A stretch of DNA of 64,000 nucleotides from Corynebacterium aquilae DSM 44791. Lineage in GTDB: Bacteria; Actinomycetota; Actinomycetes; Mycobacteriales; Mycobacteriaceae. A program made the translations under genes and the position numbers. The stretch lies in the NCBI RefSeq assembly GCF_001941445.1, contig NZ_CP009245.1, positions 2,069,992 to 2,133,991 on the forward strand, read 5' to 3'. Under the pieces are notes generated by a model. The model saw only the letters and a list, made by a program, of their open reading frames with translations. It ran no database searches and was not told the DNA's origin. Shown here piece by piece: positions 17,407-28,724 of this stretch; positions within the stretch are counted from its first letter, which is position 1, and every line of letters starts with the position of its first letter.

Positions 17407-17654
17407 GTAGGTGTACTTCCCTGCTGTTGTGTGAGGTGGTGGGTGTCAAACCTTAGCCCACTAGCAGCCGATAGCTGCGTTCGGGTTGCTAAGGCGTGAG
17501 TTTTTCTCCAGCCTAAAGCCTAGCCCAGAATCGCCCACAAGCTGCTTTTCTGCCACTGTGGATACCGCCAGGCATCGCAATGCACGAGCACACCACAGCC
17601 CACTTAAAGGCGCGTTATCCCCCGCAGGCCAGTAGCGCTGCGAAGGCAGTCGAA

Positions 17655-18980
17655 CTACTCCTCGTCGTCCTCAGGCAGCTGCTCTGGCACATCCACGATG
17701 ACGCTGGCTACCCGCAGCCGGCCCCGCCGATCGCGCCCGCCCTCACTGGTGAAGGTGATGCCGCGGGCTGTGACTTGCGCCCCCGGTAGAGGCACCTTGC
17801 CCAATTGCACCGCCATGAGACCACCGACGGTATCGACCTGGTCGGTGATGTCCTCCGGGAACTCGACATCCACATCGAGATCCTCGGCGATCAATTCCTG
17901 GAGATCCTCCAGCGTCAGGCGGGAAACCACCCGATAGCGGCGCTCCTCAAGCTTCTCGATCGGCGCGGTTTCCGCCTGGTCATACTCGTCGGCGATTTCA
18001 CCGACGATCTCCTCCAGGATGTCCTCAATTGAGATCAAACCCGCGATGCCGCCATACTCATCCACCAGCATGGCGATGTGGTTGCGGTTGAGCTGCATTT
18101 CCTGCAGCAGGTCATCAAGCGGTTTAGAGTCCGGCACAAAAATGGGGGTGCGCATGATGTCGTCGACGGTGCGACTGCGGCCACCATCGGTGTCGTAATA
18201 AGACTTTTGCACCAGGTCTTTGAGGTAGACCACGCCGAGAATATCGTCGACATTGTCGCCAACGACGGGGATGCGGGAGTGACCGCTGCGCACGCACAGG
18301 GCGGTAGCTTGTCCCGCGGTTTTGCCCGATTCGATCCAGATCATTTCGGGTCGGGGCACCATCACCGAGCGGGCCGTGGTGGTCGCCAGGTCGAACACGT
18401 TTTGGATCATGCGCCGCTCTTCGACCTCCACGATGCCGCGCTCCTGGGCGATATCGACCATTTCGCGCAGTTCGATTTCGGTGGCGAAGGGGCCTTCCTT
18501 AAAGCCGGGGCCTGGGGCCAGGAAATTACCGAAGCGGATCAACAACGTGGAAATCGGCCCCAGCACGTAGGCGAGGGTGGACAGCACCATCGCCGTTTTC
18601 AGCGACACGCTGTAGGGGTTTTGCTTGCCCACCGTGCGGGAGAACACGCCGACGACGACGTAGGTGACGAAGGTGAGCACCGCGATGGCCACCACCATGG
18701 CGGTGGTGGTCTTGCTCAGCAGCGAAAAGCACAGGGCGGTGGTAAATACTGCGGCGGCGGAATCCAAAAAGGTGCGCAGCAGCACCAGCAGGTTGATGTG
18801 CTCGGCGCGGCGGCCGAGCACCCGCAATAGCGCCGGGGCGCCGGGTTTTTCATCCTTGACGAACTCTTCGACGCGGGCGCGGGAAATACTGCGGACAGCG
18901 GTCTCGATGGTTCCCAGCCCACCGGAAGCAACCAGGGTGGCGACGGCACCGAGACCGAGGAGTATGTCCGTGGTGGACAC
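17655..18980 (-). CDS. CNNM/CorC-family membrane protein with CBS pair
   Basis: 441 aa. DUF21 (CNNM) transmembrane domain about residues 1-190 with four hydrophobic segments, a CBS pair about 205-330 (VMVPRPEMIWI ... MRTPIFVPDSKPLDDLLQEM ... MLVDEYGGIAGLISIEDILEEIVGEI) and a C-terminal CorC_HlyC domain ending in an acidic tail. Homologues are linked to Mg2+/Co2+ efflux; the 'hemolysin' label is historical. GTG start overlaps the ybeY stop by one base (TAGTG), so the two are translationally coupled, as in many actinobacteria. Confidence 0.88.
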   Translation of the reverse strand: MSTTDILLGLGAVATLVASGGLGTIETAVRSISRARVEEFVKDEKPGAPALLRVLGRRAEHINLLVLLRTFLDSAAAVFTTALCFSLLSKTTTAMVVAIAVLTFVTYVVVGVFSRTVGKQNPYSVSLKTAMVLSTLAYVLGPISTLLIRFGNFLAPGPGFKEGPFATEIELREMVDIAQERGIVEVEERRMIQNVFDLATTTARSVMVPRPEMIWIESGKTAGQATALCVRSGHSRIPVVGDNVDDILGVVYLKDLVQKSYYDTDGGRSRTVDDIMRTPIFVPDSKPLDDLLQEMQLNRNHIAMLVDEYGGIAGLISIEDILEEIVGEIADEYDQAETAPIEKLEERRYRVVSRLTLEDLQELIAEDLDVDVEFPEDITDQVDTVGGLMAVQLGKVPLPGAQVTARGITFTSEGGRDRRGRLRVASVIVDVPEQLPEDDEE

Positions 18981-19660
18981 TAGGACTGCTCCCCCTGTGC
19001 GTTATGGCTGCCGTGTTCGCCGGTGATAGCCGGATCCCCTAGCGCGGGAATCGTAAACCCGTCGTTGCTGTCTGCCGTCATGCTGGCCGGGTCGCCAAAG
19101 GTTTCGGCGACGTCCTTGTCGAGTTGGATGCGGTCGGCGGCGGAAGGAAACGCCCCCGGGTTGGAGGGTTTGGGTTCGAACTCAATACCGCGGGCGTCGA
19201 GAGAGTCGTACCAGTCGGCCAGGATCTCATTTTGGGTGGCGAACATGACCTGTTCGTCATGCGGAGTGAGGTGGTCATAGCCCAGCAGGTGCAGGCAACC
19301 GTGGACGGTCAAAAGGGCCAGTTCGTGGGCCAGGGAATGCCCGGCGGTGGTGGCTTGTTTTTCGTCAAACTCGGGGCACAGCACAATATCGCCGAGCATG
19401 CTCGGGCCGAAGGGATCCTGGTCGGGTCGGCCGCCACCGGGGGTGAGCTCATCCATGGGGAAACTCATCACGTCGGTCGGTCCGGGGATGCCGAACCAGC
19501 GCACGTGCAAGTCGGAGGCGGTGTCCATGTCGACGAGTTGGATGGTCGCCTCGGCGTCGGGGTGCACATCCATGCGGCTCAGGGCGAACGACAGCACGTC
19601 GATCAGGGCTTCCTCATTGACGTCGCCGTAGCCGGACTCGTTGAAGACTTCGATGCTCAC
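18980..19660 (-). CDS. ybeY: Endoribonuclease YbeY
   Basis: 226 aa, longer than the usual ~160-180 because of a C-terminal extension of about 50 residues rich in Asp/Pro/Ala with no recognisable motif. The zinc site [11 protein letters not shown] (His-x3-His-x5-His) is complete. Single-strand-specific RNase for 16S 3'-end maturation and ribosome quality control. GTG 19660 start with GAAGAGAT about 6 nt upstream. Coupled to the downstream CNNM gene; upstream intergene holds the 11-bp repeat array. Confidence 0.9.
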   Translation of the reverse strand: MSIEVFNESGYGDVNEEALIDVLSFALSRMDVHPDAEATIQLVDMDTASDLHVRWFGIPGPTDVMSFPMDELTPGGGRPDQDPFGPSMLGDIVLCPEFDEKQATTAGHSLAHELALLTVHGCLHLLGYDHLTPHDEQVMFATQNEILADWYDSLDARGIEFEPKPSNPGAFPSAADRIQLDKDVAETFGDPASMTADSNDGFTIPALGDPAITGEHGSHNAQGEQS

Positions 19661-19723
19661 GGGGATCTCTTCGCGTCGGGAACTGGTATTTGGTGGTGAT
19701 AGTAGTGCGCGACCGGGGCAAAA

Positions 19724-19767
19724 CCTAGGCGTGGCCTAGATGTGGCCTAGGTGTGTCCTAGGTGTGG
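19724..19767. repeat. Four tandem 11-bp repeats spanning the phoH stop codon
   Basis: CCTAGGCGTGG, CCTAGATGTGG, CCTAGGTGTGT, CCTAGGTGTGG without gaps. The phoH TAG (19758-19760, minus strand) lies inside the last copy. The array is about 64 bp upstream of ybeY. Confidence 0.85.
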
Positions 19768-20795
19768 TCTGCACGTTCGTGGTGGGCCATCTCGGCGCGG
19801 GCCTTTTTCGCGGCGGCGAGGGATTCTTGGGCGTCGTCCCAGGCGTCGTAGGCGTTGACGATGGCGCCAACCAGTTGGTGGCGGACCACGTCTTCGCTGG
19901 TTAATTCCTGGAAGCTGATGCCGCGCACCCCTTTAAGAATGTCGCGAACGACCCGCAGCCCGGATTTTTGGCCGCCGGGAAGATCCACCTGGGTGATGTC
20001 ACCGGTGACGACCATCTTGGAGCCAAATCCCAGGCGGGTGAGGAACATTTTCATCTGCGCCGGGGTGGTGTTTTGTGCCTCATCAAGGATGACGAAGGCA
20101 TCGTTGAGGGTGCGGCCACGCATGTATGCCAAGGGGGCGACTTCCACGATGCCGGCCTCCATGAGCTTCGGAATCATTTCCGGCTCCACCATGTCGCGCA
20201 GCGCGTCGTGGAGGGGGCGCAGGTAGGGGTCGATTTTTTCGTTCAGGGTGCCGGGCAGAAAGCCGAGTTTTTCGCCGGCTTCCACCGCTGGGCGGGTCAG
20301 GATGATGCGGTTGACGTCTTTGGCGTGCAGCGCCTGCACGGCTTTTGCCATGGCGAGGTAGGTTTTACCGGATCCTGCCGGACCCAGCCCGAAGACGATG
20401 GTGTTGTCGTCGATGGCGTCGACGTATTCTTTTTGGCCGCGCGTTTTGGGGCGAACGACTTTGCCTTTGCGGGAGATGATTTCCTGGGAGAGCATCCCGG
20501 CGACCGATTCGCGTTTGGTCTCGGTGACCATGTTCAGGGTGTGTTTGACGGTGTCGCGGGTGACGACGTGCCCGCGGCGGGCCATGGCTTGCAGTTCGTC
20601 GAGGGTGCGCTTGACGCGGGTGAGTTCGTATTCCTCGCCGATGAGGGTGAGCTCGTCGCCGCGGGCGAAGATTTCAACGCCGGTCAGGGTGGTGAGCACC
20701 TTGGTGTTGTCGTCGTTGATGCCGAGCACCGTTTGGGCGTGGTCGGGGTTGATCCGGTAGAGGTGGGTCACCGAGCGGGACGCTGGGCGGTCCAC
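19758..20795 (-). CDS. PhoH-family ATPase
   Basis: 345-aa cytoplasmic ATPase. Walker A GLGPAGSGKTYLAMAKAV and Walker B DAFVILDEAQNTTP are intact; the N-terminal ~100 residues form the extra RNA-binding-like domain of the longer PhoH proteins. It belongs to the conserved phoH-ybeY-corC-era series tied to rRNA maturation and may be an RNA helicase or phosphate-stress protein; the biochemical role is not settled. GTG start 20795 has no clear ribosome site, so the true start is uncertain by a few codons. Confidence 0.88.
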   Translation of the reverse strand: MDRPASRSVTHLYRINPDHAQTVLGINDDNTKVLTTLTGVEIFARGDELTLIGEEYELTRVKRTLDELQAMARRGHVVTRDTVKHTLNMVTETKRESVAGMLSQEIISRKGKVVRPKTRGQKEYVDAIDDNTIVFGLGPAGSGKTYLAMAKAVQALHAKDVNRIILTRPAVEAGEKLGFLPGTLNEKIDPYLRPLHDALRDMVEPEMIPKLMEAGIVEVAPLAYMRGRTLNDAFVILDEAQNTTPAQMKMFLTRLGFGSKMVVTGDITQVDLPGGQKSGLRVVRDILKGVRGISFQELTSEDVVRHQLVGAIVNAYDAWDDAQESLAAAKKARAEMAHHERADHT

Positions 20796-20916
20796 GGTGT
20801 CGGTGGTGGGGGTCTCTGGGGTGCGGTGCTTAGGAATCTTTATCTCCGGGTCAGCGAAAGGATAAAAGGTTTTAGGTGGGCTTGTCCGCGGGTGCGGGGC
20901 CTTGTGGGGTGCGATT

Positions 20917-21663
20917 TTACCACCGTGTGGTGGTGGCGCCGATGGCTGCCAGGGCTACTAGCCCCGCGGTTGCGGTGCGCAGCACTTCCGGGCCGAGCAG
21001 CACGGCTTGGCCGCCGTGGGCGGAAAATTGGGCGACTTCCGCCTCCGTCAGCCCGCCTTCGGGCCCGATGACTAATCCGACGCGTTGGGCGTGGGAAAGG
21101 TCGATGTCGCGGAAGGGTTTGGCGGCGTCTTCGTCGAGGACCAGCAGGGCGTCGAGTTGGCCGGCGGCGACGAGTGCTTCGTCGATGCTGGTGGCGAGCT
21201 CCGCGATGGGCGGGATCGTGGTGCGGCGGGATTGTTTCGCCGCGGCGTGGGCTGCGGCTTGCCATTTGGCGCGGCCCTTGGTGGCTTTGTTGCCGACCCA
21301 TTTGGCAATGCAGCGTTCGGCGGCCCAGGGCACGATGGCGTCGACTCCGCCTTGGGTGGCCAGGTCGATGGTCAGCTCGGAGCGTTCTGATTTGGGCAGT
21401 GCTTGGATGAGGACGACTTCTGGGGTGGGTCGGGTTACGGGTTGGGCGCTGTCGATGGTGGCTTGGAGGGTGTCTTTGCCGGCGGTGGCGGTGATGGTGG
21501 CTTCGTAGACGACTGCGCAGTCGGTGATGAGTTGGAGTCTTTCGCCGACGGTGAGTCGTTTGACGGTGACGGCGTGGCGGCCTTCGGCCCCGGATAGGGT
21601 GATGGTCTCGCCTGGCTTGTAGTCGGGCCGGGCGTTGTCGAGGATGAAGGCGGGCAGGCTCAT
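20917..21663 (-). CDS. rsmE: 16S rRNA m3U1498 methyltransferase
   Basis: 248 aa. N-terminal PUA-like region (LSGAEGRHAVTVKRLTVGE) and C-terminal SPOUT knot with the SAM loop VGLVIGPEGGLTEAEV. Methylates N3 of U1498 in the 30S decoding region. Preceded by the dnaJ terminator, so it likely has its own promoter in the 80-bp gap, and leads into phoH after about 120 bp. Confidence 0.92.
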   Translation of the reverse strand: MSLPAFILDNARPDYKPGETITLSGAEGRHAVTVKRLTVGERLQLITDCAVVYEATITATAGKDTLQATIDSAQPVTRPTPEVVLIQALPKSERSELTIDLATQGGVDAIVPWAAERCIAKWVGNKATKGRAKWQAAAHAAAKQSRRTTIPPIAELATSIDEALVAAGQLDALLVLDEDAAKPFRDIDLSHAQRVGLVIGPEGGLTEAEVAQFSAHGGQAVLLGPEVLRTATAGLVALAAIGATTTRW

Positions 21664-21708
21664 GGGTGGGGTTTTCTTAAGGGGTTGGGGTGTGGGGTGG
21701 GTGTGTCA

Positions 21709-21737
21709 AAGGCCCACAGGGTGTTGCTGTGGGCCTT
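21709..21737 (-). terminator. Terminator of hrcA-dnaJ
   Basis: AAGGCCCACAG (21709-21719) pairs with CTGTGGGCCTT (21727-21737). On the minus strand, dnaJ is followed by this stem and TTT. Confidence 0.75.
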
Positions 21738-21745
21738 GGGGGCGA

Positions 21746-22876
<1,131 letters not shown>

Positions 22877-23096
22877 GTTGTTTCGCTGCCTCCTGCTGCG
22901 TTTCCCCAGTCCTGCGTGGGCTGCGGGAGGGGTTGGTGAGAAGTTGTGTAAAACTGTTGCTGCAGTTTAGTTGATGGGGTTCTCGCGCTTGGCGCGCGGG
23001 GTGCCCCAAAGTTGATTGCACCCGACTCAACGCGCGTGGGGGTCGTGTTGTTCCCCGCCGGTGGTGCGCCCTGGTGGGGCTGGGGTTTTGGGGTGG

Positions 23097-24119
23097 TTAT
23101 TCCCCGGCGAGCACGCGGCTGACGTAGGTGGCGACGGCGTGGACTTTGCTCATGGTGCCGACGTAGTCCATGGCGGTGGGCCCGACGACGGCCATGGCCC
23201 CGAGCGAGGTGTCTTCTTGGGCTGGGCCGTAGCCGGTGGCGATGACGGAGGCTTTTTTGAAGTGTTCGTCGGCGTTTTCTTGGCCGATGCTGACGTGTAC
23301 TTGTCCGGGCGCGGTGGCGGCGGAGAGCAGTTTGAGTAGGACGACTTGTTCTTCGAGGGCTGCCAGTACTTGTTGGTCGATCTGGAGGGTGTTGGCGGCG
23401 CCGGCGACAATGAGTTTGTCGGCGGGGTTTTCGACCAGGGTGGCGCGGAGCACGGTGACGCAGCGGGCGACGCTGTCACGGTGGGCGTGGTCCCATCCGC
23501 TGGCGGCGTTGATGACGGCGTCGAGGTTGTGGGCGGCGTTGGGAAGGGTGCGGCCGACGAGGGCTTTGTTCAGTTCGTCGCGGATGCGGCTGACGGTGTG
23601 CGCGGTGACGTCGTGGCTGAGTTCGATGTTGCGTTGGTCGACGCGCCCGGTGTCGGTGATGACGACCAGCAGGAGGCGGTTGGGGGTGAGTTGGACGACT
23701 TCGACGTGCCGAACGTGGCTGGTGGCCAGGGTGGGCATTTGGACAACAGCGGCGGTGCCGGTGAGTCCGGACAGTAGTTGCACGCTGCGGCGCAGGACGT
23801 CTTCGAGGTCGACGCCGTCTTCGAGGAAGCGCAGGATGGCTTGTTTTTCGGCGGCGCTGAGTGGTTTGACGGTGTGGACTTGGTCGACGAAGGCGCGGTA
23901 GGCCTTGGTGGTGGGGATGCGCCCGGAGGAGGCGTGTTGTTGTTTGATGTAGCCGTCGGCTTCTAGGGCGGCCATGTCGTTGCGGATGGTGGCTGGGGAC
24001 ACGCCGAGTTGGTGGCGTTGGACCAGTGCTTTGGAGCCGACGGGTTGGTTGGTGGAGATGTAGTCGGCGACGATGGCGGTGAGTACGGCTTGTCGTCGTT
24101 GCTGTGTTGCGTTGGTCAT
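23097..24119 (-). CDS. hrcA: Heat-inducible transcription repressor HrcA
   Basis: 340 aa from ATG 24119. N-terminal winged helix ([29 protein letters not shown]) and the long GAF-like dimer domain are typical. Represses groE/dnaK-type genes at CIRCE operators. I looked for a CIRCE sequence (TTAGCACTC...GAGTGCTAA) upstream and did not find one, so autoregulation is not evident here. GTG 24134 is an alternative start closer to AAAGG. About 220 bp separate it from dnaJ. Confidence 0.92.
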   Translation of the reverse strand: MTNATQQRRQAVLTAIVADYISTNQPVGSKALVQRHQLGVSPATIRNDMAALEADGYIKQQHASSGRIPTTKAYRAFVDQVHTVKPLSAAEKQAILRFLEDGVDLEDVLRRSVQLLSGLTGTAAVVQMPTLATSHVRHVEVVQLTPNRLLLVVITDTGRVDQRNIELSHDVTAHTVSRIRDELNKALVGRTLPNAAHNLDAVINAASGWDHAHRDSVARCVTVLRATLVENPADKLIVAGAANTLQIDQQVLAALEEQVVLLKLLSAATAPGQVHVSIGQENADEHFKKASVIATGYGPAQEDTSLGAMAVVGPTAMDYVGTMSKVHAVATYVSRVLAGE

Positions 24120-24241
24120 GACGTTGGCACCCACCTTTCGACGCCGCGTTGCTGTTGGTTGTTGCTGTTTTTCGCGCCTGGTGTGTGGCGCGGTGTGGCT
24201 GTGAAAAGAGTGTAGTACAGCGTTTGCTGGTGGTGTGGGGG

Positions 24242-25432
24242 CTAGTCTTCGGCGGCGAGGATGTCGGTGATGATGCCGTCGGCCAGCAGTCGTCCTTTGT
24301 CGGTCAGGGCGAGTCGGGTGGTGCCGTGATCTTGGGTGCGGTGGATGAGTCCGCCGGAGATGTGGCGGTCGATGATGGGGGCTGCTTGGGGTTTGATGTG
24401 GTGTTCTTCGATGCCTTCGCGCAGTCGCAGGCGCAGCATGATGTCTTCGGTGTGGCGGGCGGCTGTGTCGAGGGTTTCGTGCTCTTGGATGGGCAGGTGT
24501 CCTTGGGTGAGCATGTCGGTGTAGCGGCCGGGGTGTTTGACGTTGTAGAAGCGGCGGCCATCAAGGTGGGAGTGGGCGCCGGGGCCGATGCCCCACCAGT
24601 TGCCGCCGCGCCAGTAGCCGAGGTTGTGGCGGCATTCGCCGCCGGGGTGTGCCCAGTTGGAGACTTCGTACCACTCCATTCCTGCGCCGCGTAGTGCGTG
24701 GTCGATGAGGGTGTAGCGGTGGGCGAGGATGTCTTCGTCGGGGGCGGGTAGTTGGCCTTTGGCGACTTTTCGGGCCATGGCGGTGCCGTCTTCGACGATG
24801 AGGGAGTAGGCGCTGACGTGGTCGACGGGGGTGTTCAAGATGGTGTCGAGGGTCAGCTCTAAGTCGGCGTCGTCTTCGCCGGGGGTGCCGTAGATGATGT
24901 CGAGGTTGATGTGGTTAAAGCCGGCGGTGTGTGCTTCTTGGGCGGCGGCTGCGGCGCGGCCGGGGGTGTGGCGGCGTTCGAGGACTTTGAGCACGTGTGC
25001 GGCGGCGGATTGCATGCCAAGGGAGATGCGGCTAAAGCCCGCGTCGAGCAGGTGTGAGAAGAATTCCGGGCTGGTGGATTCGGGGTTGGATTCGGTGGTG
25101 ATTTCTGCGCCGGGGGCGAGTTCGAAGTGCTCGCGCACACTATCGATGAGGGTGCTAAGACCTTGGGCACCGATCATGGACGGGGTGCCGCCGCCGATGA
25201 AGATGGTGTCGACTGTCGGCAGGTGGCCGAGCACACGGGTGGTTTCTTGGGCGGCGAGGGCGATTTCTCTGCGAGCTGCTGTGAGGTAGCTGTCGGGCCC
25301 GAGCCTGGAGCCGAGTTCGCCGGGGGTGTAGGTGTTGAAGTCGCAGTACCCGCACCGGGAGGCACAAAATGGCACGTGGAGGTACAGGCCGAAGGGAGTG
25401 TGGGTCTGCGGGTGCTGGTGTGTGGGGCTCAT
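24242..25432 (-). CDS. hemW: Radical SAM heme chaperone HemW
   Basis: 396 aa, oxygen-independent coproporphyrinogen III oxidase-like. The [4Fe-4S] motif [14 protein letters not shown] (Cys-x3-Cys-x2-Cys), the SAM-binding IGGGTPSMI and the HemN C-terminal domain are visible. It lacks HemN's extra N-terminal region, so heme insertion is more likely than CPO activity. It precedes hrcA in the usual actinobacterial order. Confidence 0.92.
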   Translation of the reverse strand: MSPTHQHPQTHTPFGLYLHVPFCASRCGYCDFNTYTPGELGSRLGPDSYLTAARREIALAAQETTRVLGHLPTVDTIFIGGGTPSMIGAQGLSTLIDSVREHFELAPGAEITTESNPESTSPEFFSHLLDAGFSRISLGMQSAAAHVLKVLERRHTPGRAAAAAQEAHTAGFNHINLDIIYGTPGEDDADLELTLDTILNTPVDHVSAYSLIVEDGTAMARKVAKGQLPAPDEDILAHRYTLIDHALRGAGMEWYEVSNWAHPGGECRHNLGYWRGGNWWGIGPGAHSHLDGRRFYNVKHPGRYTDMLTQGHLPIQEHETLDTAARHTEDIMLRLRLREGIEEHHIKPQAAPIIDRHISGGLIHRTQDHGTTRLALTDKGRLLADGIITDILAAED

Positions 25433-25515
25433 GGTGTTGTCATGGTGTCACAGGTGCCCGCGTGGCTGCTAATGGTGTGCGTAGGTGGGGCGCGGTGGTG
25501 GGGCGTGGTGGTGGG

Positions 25516-26211
25516 TTAGTCGCGGTGGTGGGCGGCGAGTTTGGCTTTGACGCGGGCGACGACTTGGTCGGTTTGGGCGCGTTCGAACAAGAAGCGCGGG
25601 GGGTTGCTGCCGCGTTTGGCGCGCGCGTAGGAGCGGTCGCGGGCGGCGACGGAGTGGAGCCAGGCGTTGGTGGCGTCGACGACTAGGCGTTGGGTTTTGC
25701 TCAGGCACAGGGGCAGGTTTTCGCTGTCGGTGTCGACGGCGACGGCCCCGGCGGTGGCGATGACCCATTCGGCGATGTGGTCGAGGAAGTCTAGGACTTT
25801 GTCGGTGCGCGCATCCAGGGCGTCTTGCAGGATTTCGACGGCGACGGTGCGCCCGAGGGGAAACTCGTTGACGAGGCTGACGGCGGTGACTGGCGGTGGG
25901 GGTGCGGGGATGGCTTCGGGGGCTTGGGGGCCAACAGACAGGGCCCCGGAGTGCAGCCCGCTGGTCAGTGCTTTGCGCACCCCGAATAGTTCCGCAATAA
26001 CGGTGCGGGCGTCCGTGCGGGCTTCCTCGACGATGTCTTCGAATTCTTCGAGGCAGTCTTCGACGAGTTCGACATCCCAGTCGCCGGCTGCTTGGGCGAG
26101 GTGTTCGATGTATTCGGCGACTTCGTCGCCGATGTCGTAGACGGCTTGGGTCAGTTCGCGGTGGCGGGCTTTCGCCCCGGTGAGGTGCAGGCTGGCGTGA
26201 GGATGACTCAT
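25516..26211 (-). CDS. Hypothetical protein, mainly helical
   Basis: 231 aa from ATG 26211, chosen because AAAGGAG lies 7 nt upstream; the frame stays open further but without a ribosome site. No signal peptide or membrane helix. The N-terminal third is acidic and helical (DVELVEDCLEEFEDIVEEARTD), a Pro-rich break occurs near residue 108 (APPPPVTAVS), then a second helical part and a basic C-terminus. Located between hemW and fadD; I associate a hypothetical gene at this place with other corynebacteria. Function unknown. Confidence 0.7.
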   Translation of the reverse strand: MSHPHASLHLTGAKARHRELTQAVYDIGDEVAEYIEHLAQAAGDWDVELVEDCLEEFEDIVEEARTDARTVIAELFGVRKALTSGLHSGALSVGPQAPEAIPAPPPPVTAVSLVNEFPLGRTVAVEILQDALDARTDKVLDFLDHIAEWVIATAGAVAVDTDSENLPLCLSKTQRLVVDATNAWLHSVAARDRSYARAKRGSNPPRFLFERAQTDQVVARVKAKLAAHHRD

Positions 26212-26525
26212 GGGCCTGCTCCTTTGCGGGGTGTGGGAAAACGACATGCTCATCGCGTGGCACCTCAATACACCACCCAAGCAACCCCTGCGACCGGCGC
26301 ATTCGCGGTGGATGCGGCGGTGGGCTATCGGCGGGGTGGCCGGTGGTGTCTGTGCCAGACGCTTGCAAAGCTTAAAGCACTACTCCAACGTGGTGCGCGT
26401 GCCCCGCCGAGCGGCGAAGCAATTGCTTCGCCACGCACTGCCCCGCCCACACAAGGCGAACACCCCGCCGCCTGGCCGGCATAAGCCGGTGAGGCGTCGG
26501 GGTGTGGAAAACACCACGCGGGTGG

Positions 26526-28373
26526 TTACTTGCGCTTGTACAGGAAGCGGATTTCCTCGGCAAAGCGGGCCACCACGACGTTGCGTTTGATCTTCATCGT
26601 CGGGGTCAGCTCGTTTTCTTCTTCCTTCAAATCGCGGTCGAGAATGTAGAACTTCTTGATCGCCTCCGCATGCGACACAGTCGAGTTCGCGTCGTTGATC
26701 GCGTCCTGGATCTCCGCGCGCAACACCGGATCGACCGCCAAATCGGACACTGTTTTGTTCTCCGGGATGCCGCGGCCGGACTTCCAGCGCTCAAACGCCT
26801 CCTCATCCAGGGCAATCAACACGCCCACAAACGGCTTACCGTCGCCGACCACCAGCGCCTGAGAGATCAACGGGTGGGAGCGCAAACGGTCTTCCAGCGG
26901 GCCGGGGGACACATTCTTGCCGCCGGCGGTGACGATGAGGTCCTTCTTGCGGCCGGTGATCACCAGGTGACCCGACTCGCGGATCTCCCCCAAATCACCA
27001 GTGTTGAACCAGCCCTCATCATCGAAGGACTCCGCGGTGGCCTCCTCGTTGTTCCAATAACCCTCGAAAACAATGTCGCCCTTGAGGAGGATCTCCCCTT
27101 CCTCGTTGATGCGGGCGGCCACCCCACCCACCGGGCGGCCGACCGTGCCGATGATGTTGTCATCAAAATTCACCGCGGCCGCCGCGGTGGTCTCCGTCAG
27201 GCCATAGCCCTCATACACCGTCACCCCCAGGCCCCGGAAGAAGTGCAACAAATCCTGGCTCATCGCCGAACCACCAGAAATGCAGTACTGCACCTGGCCG
27301 CCCATCGCCGCCCGGATCTTGGAATAAATCAGCTTCTCAAAAGTGGAGTGCTTCAGCTTCAACGCGCGGCTGGGACCCTCCGGGGTGTCCAAGGCGCGGG
27401 AATACTCGCGCGCCACCTTCTCCGCCGCATCAAACATCGCACCCGCAACACCGGACTTTTCGTGCGCATTCGCAGCCGCCCCATTGCGGACCTTCTCAAA
27501 CACGCGCGGCACACCCAGAATCAAATCCGGCTTCGCGCGCTGGAACTCCACCACCAGGGAGGAAAAATCCGACCAGTGCGACTGGGTCGCACCACCAATA
27601 CACACCGCCAGCGACACCGCATGGCTAAACACGTGCGCCAACGGCAAAAACGTCAACACCCGGGTACCCGGAATCGCAATCGCACCAATCGGGTGGGTCA
27701 ACAGGGCACGAACCTCAGCCACCCAATTGTGGTGAGTCAAACGACACCCCTTCGGCCGGCCCGTGGTGCCGGAGGTGTAAATCAAGGTGGCCAAATCCTT
27801 GGAAGACGTCGCAGCGATACGCTCCTGCACCTCACTGGTCGGCACCTCCCGGCCCTCAAACTTCAAGGTCGGAATCGCGGAAGCATTGATCTCCAGGATG
27901 CGGCGCAGCTGCGACGGGGAACCCGACAACGCCGGTTTGCCATCGGCACCAATTTCCAGGTGCTTCATCAAATCCGTGTGATCGCGGGTCTCCGTCACGG
28001 CGAACACCGCCCCGGAATCCTCAATGATCCACTGCACCTGCGACAGCGAGGAGGAGCCATAGATCGGCACCACCACAGCACCAGCAGCCCAAATCGCGAA
28101 ATCCAAAAGCGTCCACTCATAACGAGTCTCCGACAGCAAAGCCACCCGATCGCCCTGCTGCACCCCGTTAGCAATCAGACCCTTAGCGACCTCAAAGACC
28201 TCATCCACGAACTCCTTAGCGGTGACATTGACCCACTCAAAGTTCGCAGGCCGGGTAAACATCACGCCATAGGGACGCGCCTGCGCCAGCGCCAGCATGG
28301 CGGTCAGACAGGTTTCCTTTTCACCCACCTCATAGGCGGCAGGGGTGGCATATTCCTGAATAGTTTCCGACAC
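26526..28373 (-). CDS. Long-chain fatty-acid-CoA ligase (FadD15-like)
   Basis: 615-aa AMP-forming acyl-CoA synthetase. The AMP-binding signature YTSGTTGRPKGCRLTH, the A5-type motif EGYGLTETTAAA, the hinge NTGDLGEI...VITGRKKDLI and the C-terminal catalytic lysine region EENELTPTMKIKRN are present. Activates fatty acids for uptake or lipid synthesis; in corynebacteria this may feed phospholipid or mycolate metabolism. Start GTG 28373. Divergent from malQ across 351 bp. Confidence 0.9.
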   Translation of the reverse strand: MSETIQEYATPAAYEVGEKETCLTAMLALAQARPYGVMFTRPANFEWVNVTAKEFVDEVFEVAKGLIANGVQQGDRVALLSETRYEWTLLDFAIWAAGAVVVPIYGSSSLSQVQWIIEDSGAVFAVTETRDHTDLMKHLEIGADGKPALSGSPSQLRRILEINASAIPTLKFEGREVPTSEVQERIAATSSKDLATLIYTSGTTGRPKGCRLTHHNWVAEVRALLTHPIGAIAIPGTRVLTFLPLAHVFSHAVSLAVCIGGATQSHWSDFSSLVVEFQRAKPDLILGVPRVFEKVRNGAAANAHEKSGVAGAMFDAAEKVAREYSRALDTPEGPSRALKLKHSTFEKLIYSKIRAAMGGQVQYCISGGSAMSQDLLHFFRGLGVTVYEGYGLTETTAAAAVNFDDNIIGTVGRPVGGVAARINEEGEILLKGDIVFEGYWNNEEATAESFDDEGWFNTGDLGEIRESGHLVITGRKKDLIVTAGGKNVSPGPLEDRLRSHPLISQALVVGDGKPFVGVLIALDEEAFERWKSGRGIPENKTVSDLAVDPVLRAEIQDAINDANSTVSHAEAIKKFYILDRDLKEEENELTPTMKIKRNVVVARFAEEIRFLYKRK

Positions 28374-28724
28374 GAGGTTTTTACCTATTCCTTATCTTGC
28401 TCACACCCCCACCACGCAACACGCGCACACCACACACGCCAAAGCGCGCCGGCACCGGGGGCGAAAACCCTTTTGCAGGTTTATCTTTTCCTCATACACC
28501 CTAGCGCCCCCACCCACACGCGCGCCCACACCCCACACCTCTACCCCACACGCGCACCCCGCACACCTACCCCACCCATCTCCCCCACGCATCTACCTGA
28601 AGCACCCCACACACCCAACCCACACACCGCAGCCAAGCACACCAACACCACAACCCCATAGGTGGGCAAAAATGGGGGTAAAAAAATCGCACTTCACCGA
28701 CCCCACGTGGCACACTATTGACTC
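28374..28724. other. Intergenic region between fadD and malQ
   Basis: 351 bp, very C/A-rich on the plus strand (runs of CACAC and CCCAC). It must carry both divergent promoters. Only the malQ -10 could be placed; no gene or hairpin of note. Confidence 0.6.
28713..28718 (+). promoter_or_regulatory. Candidate -10 of a leaderless malQ transcript
   Basis: CACTAT lies 6 nt before the GTG start, placing +1 on the start codon itself. No Shine-Dalgarno is present. Confidence 0.4.

Noticed and set aside
24120..24241. CIRCE operator upstream of hrcA
   Set aside because: Only a partial GAGTG match; no nine-base inverted repeat.
26502..28661. 719-codon plus-strand frame opposite fadD
   Set aside because: Longer than the real gene but His/Arg-rich and motif-free.
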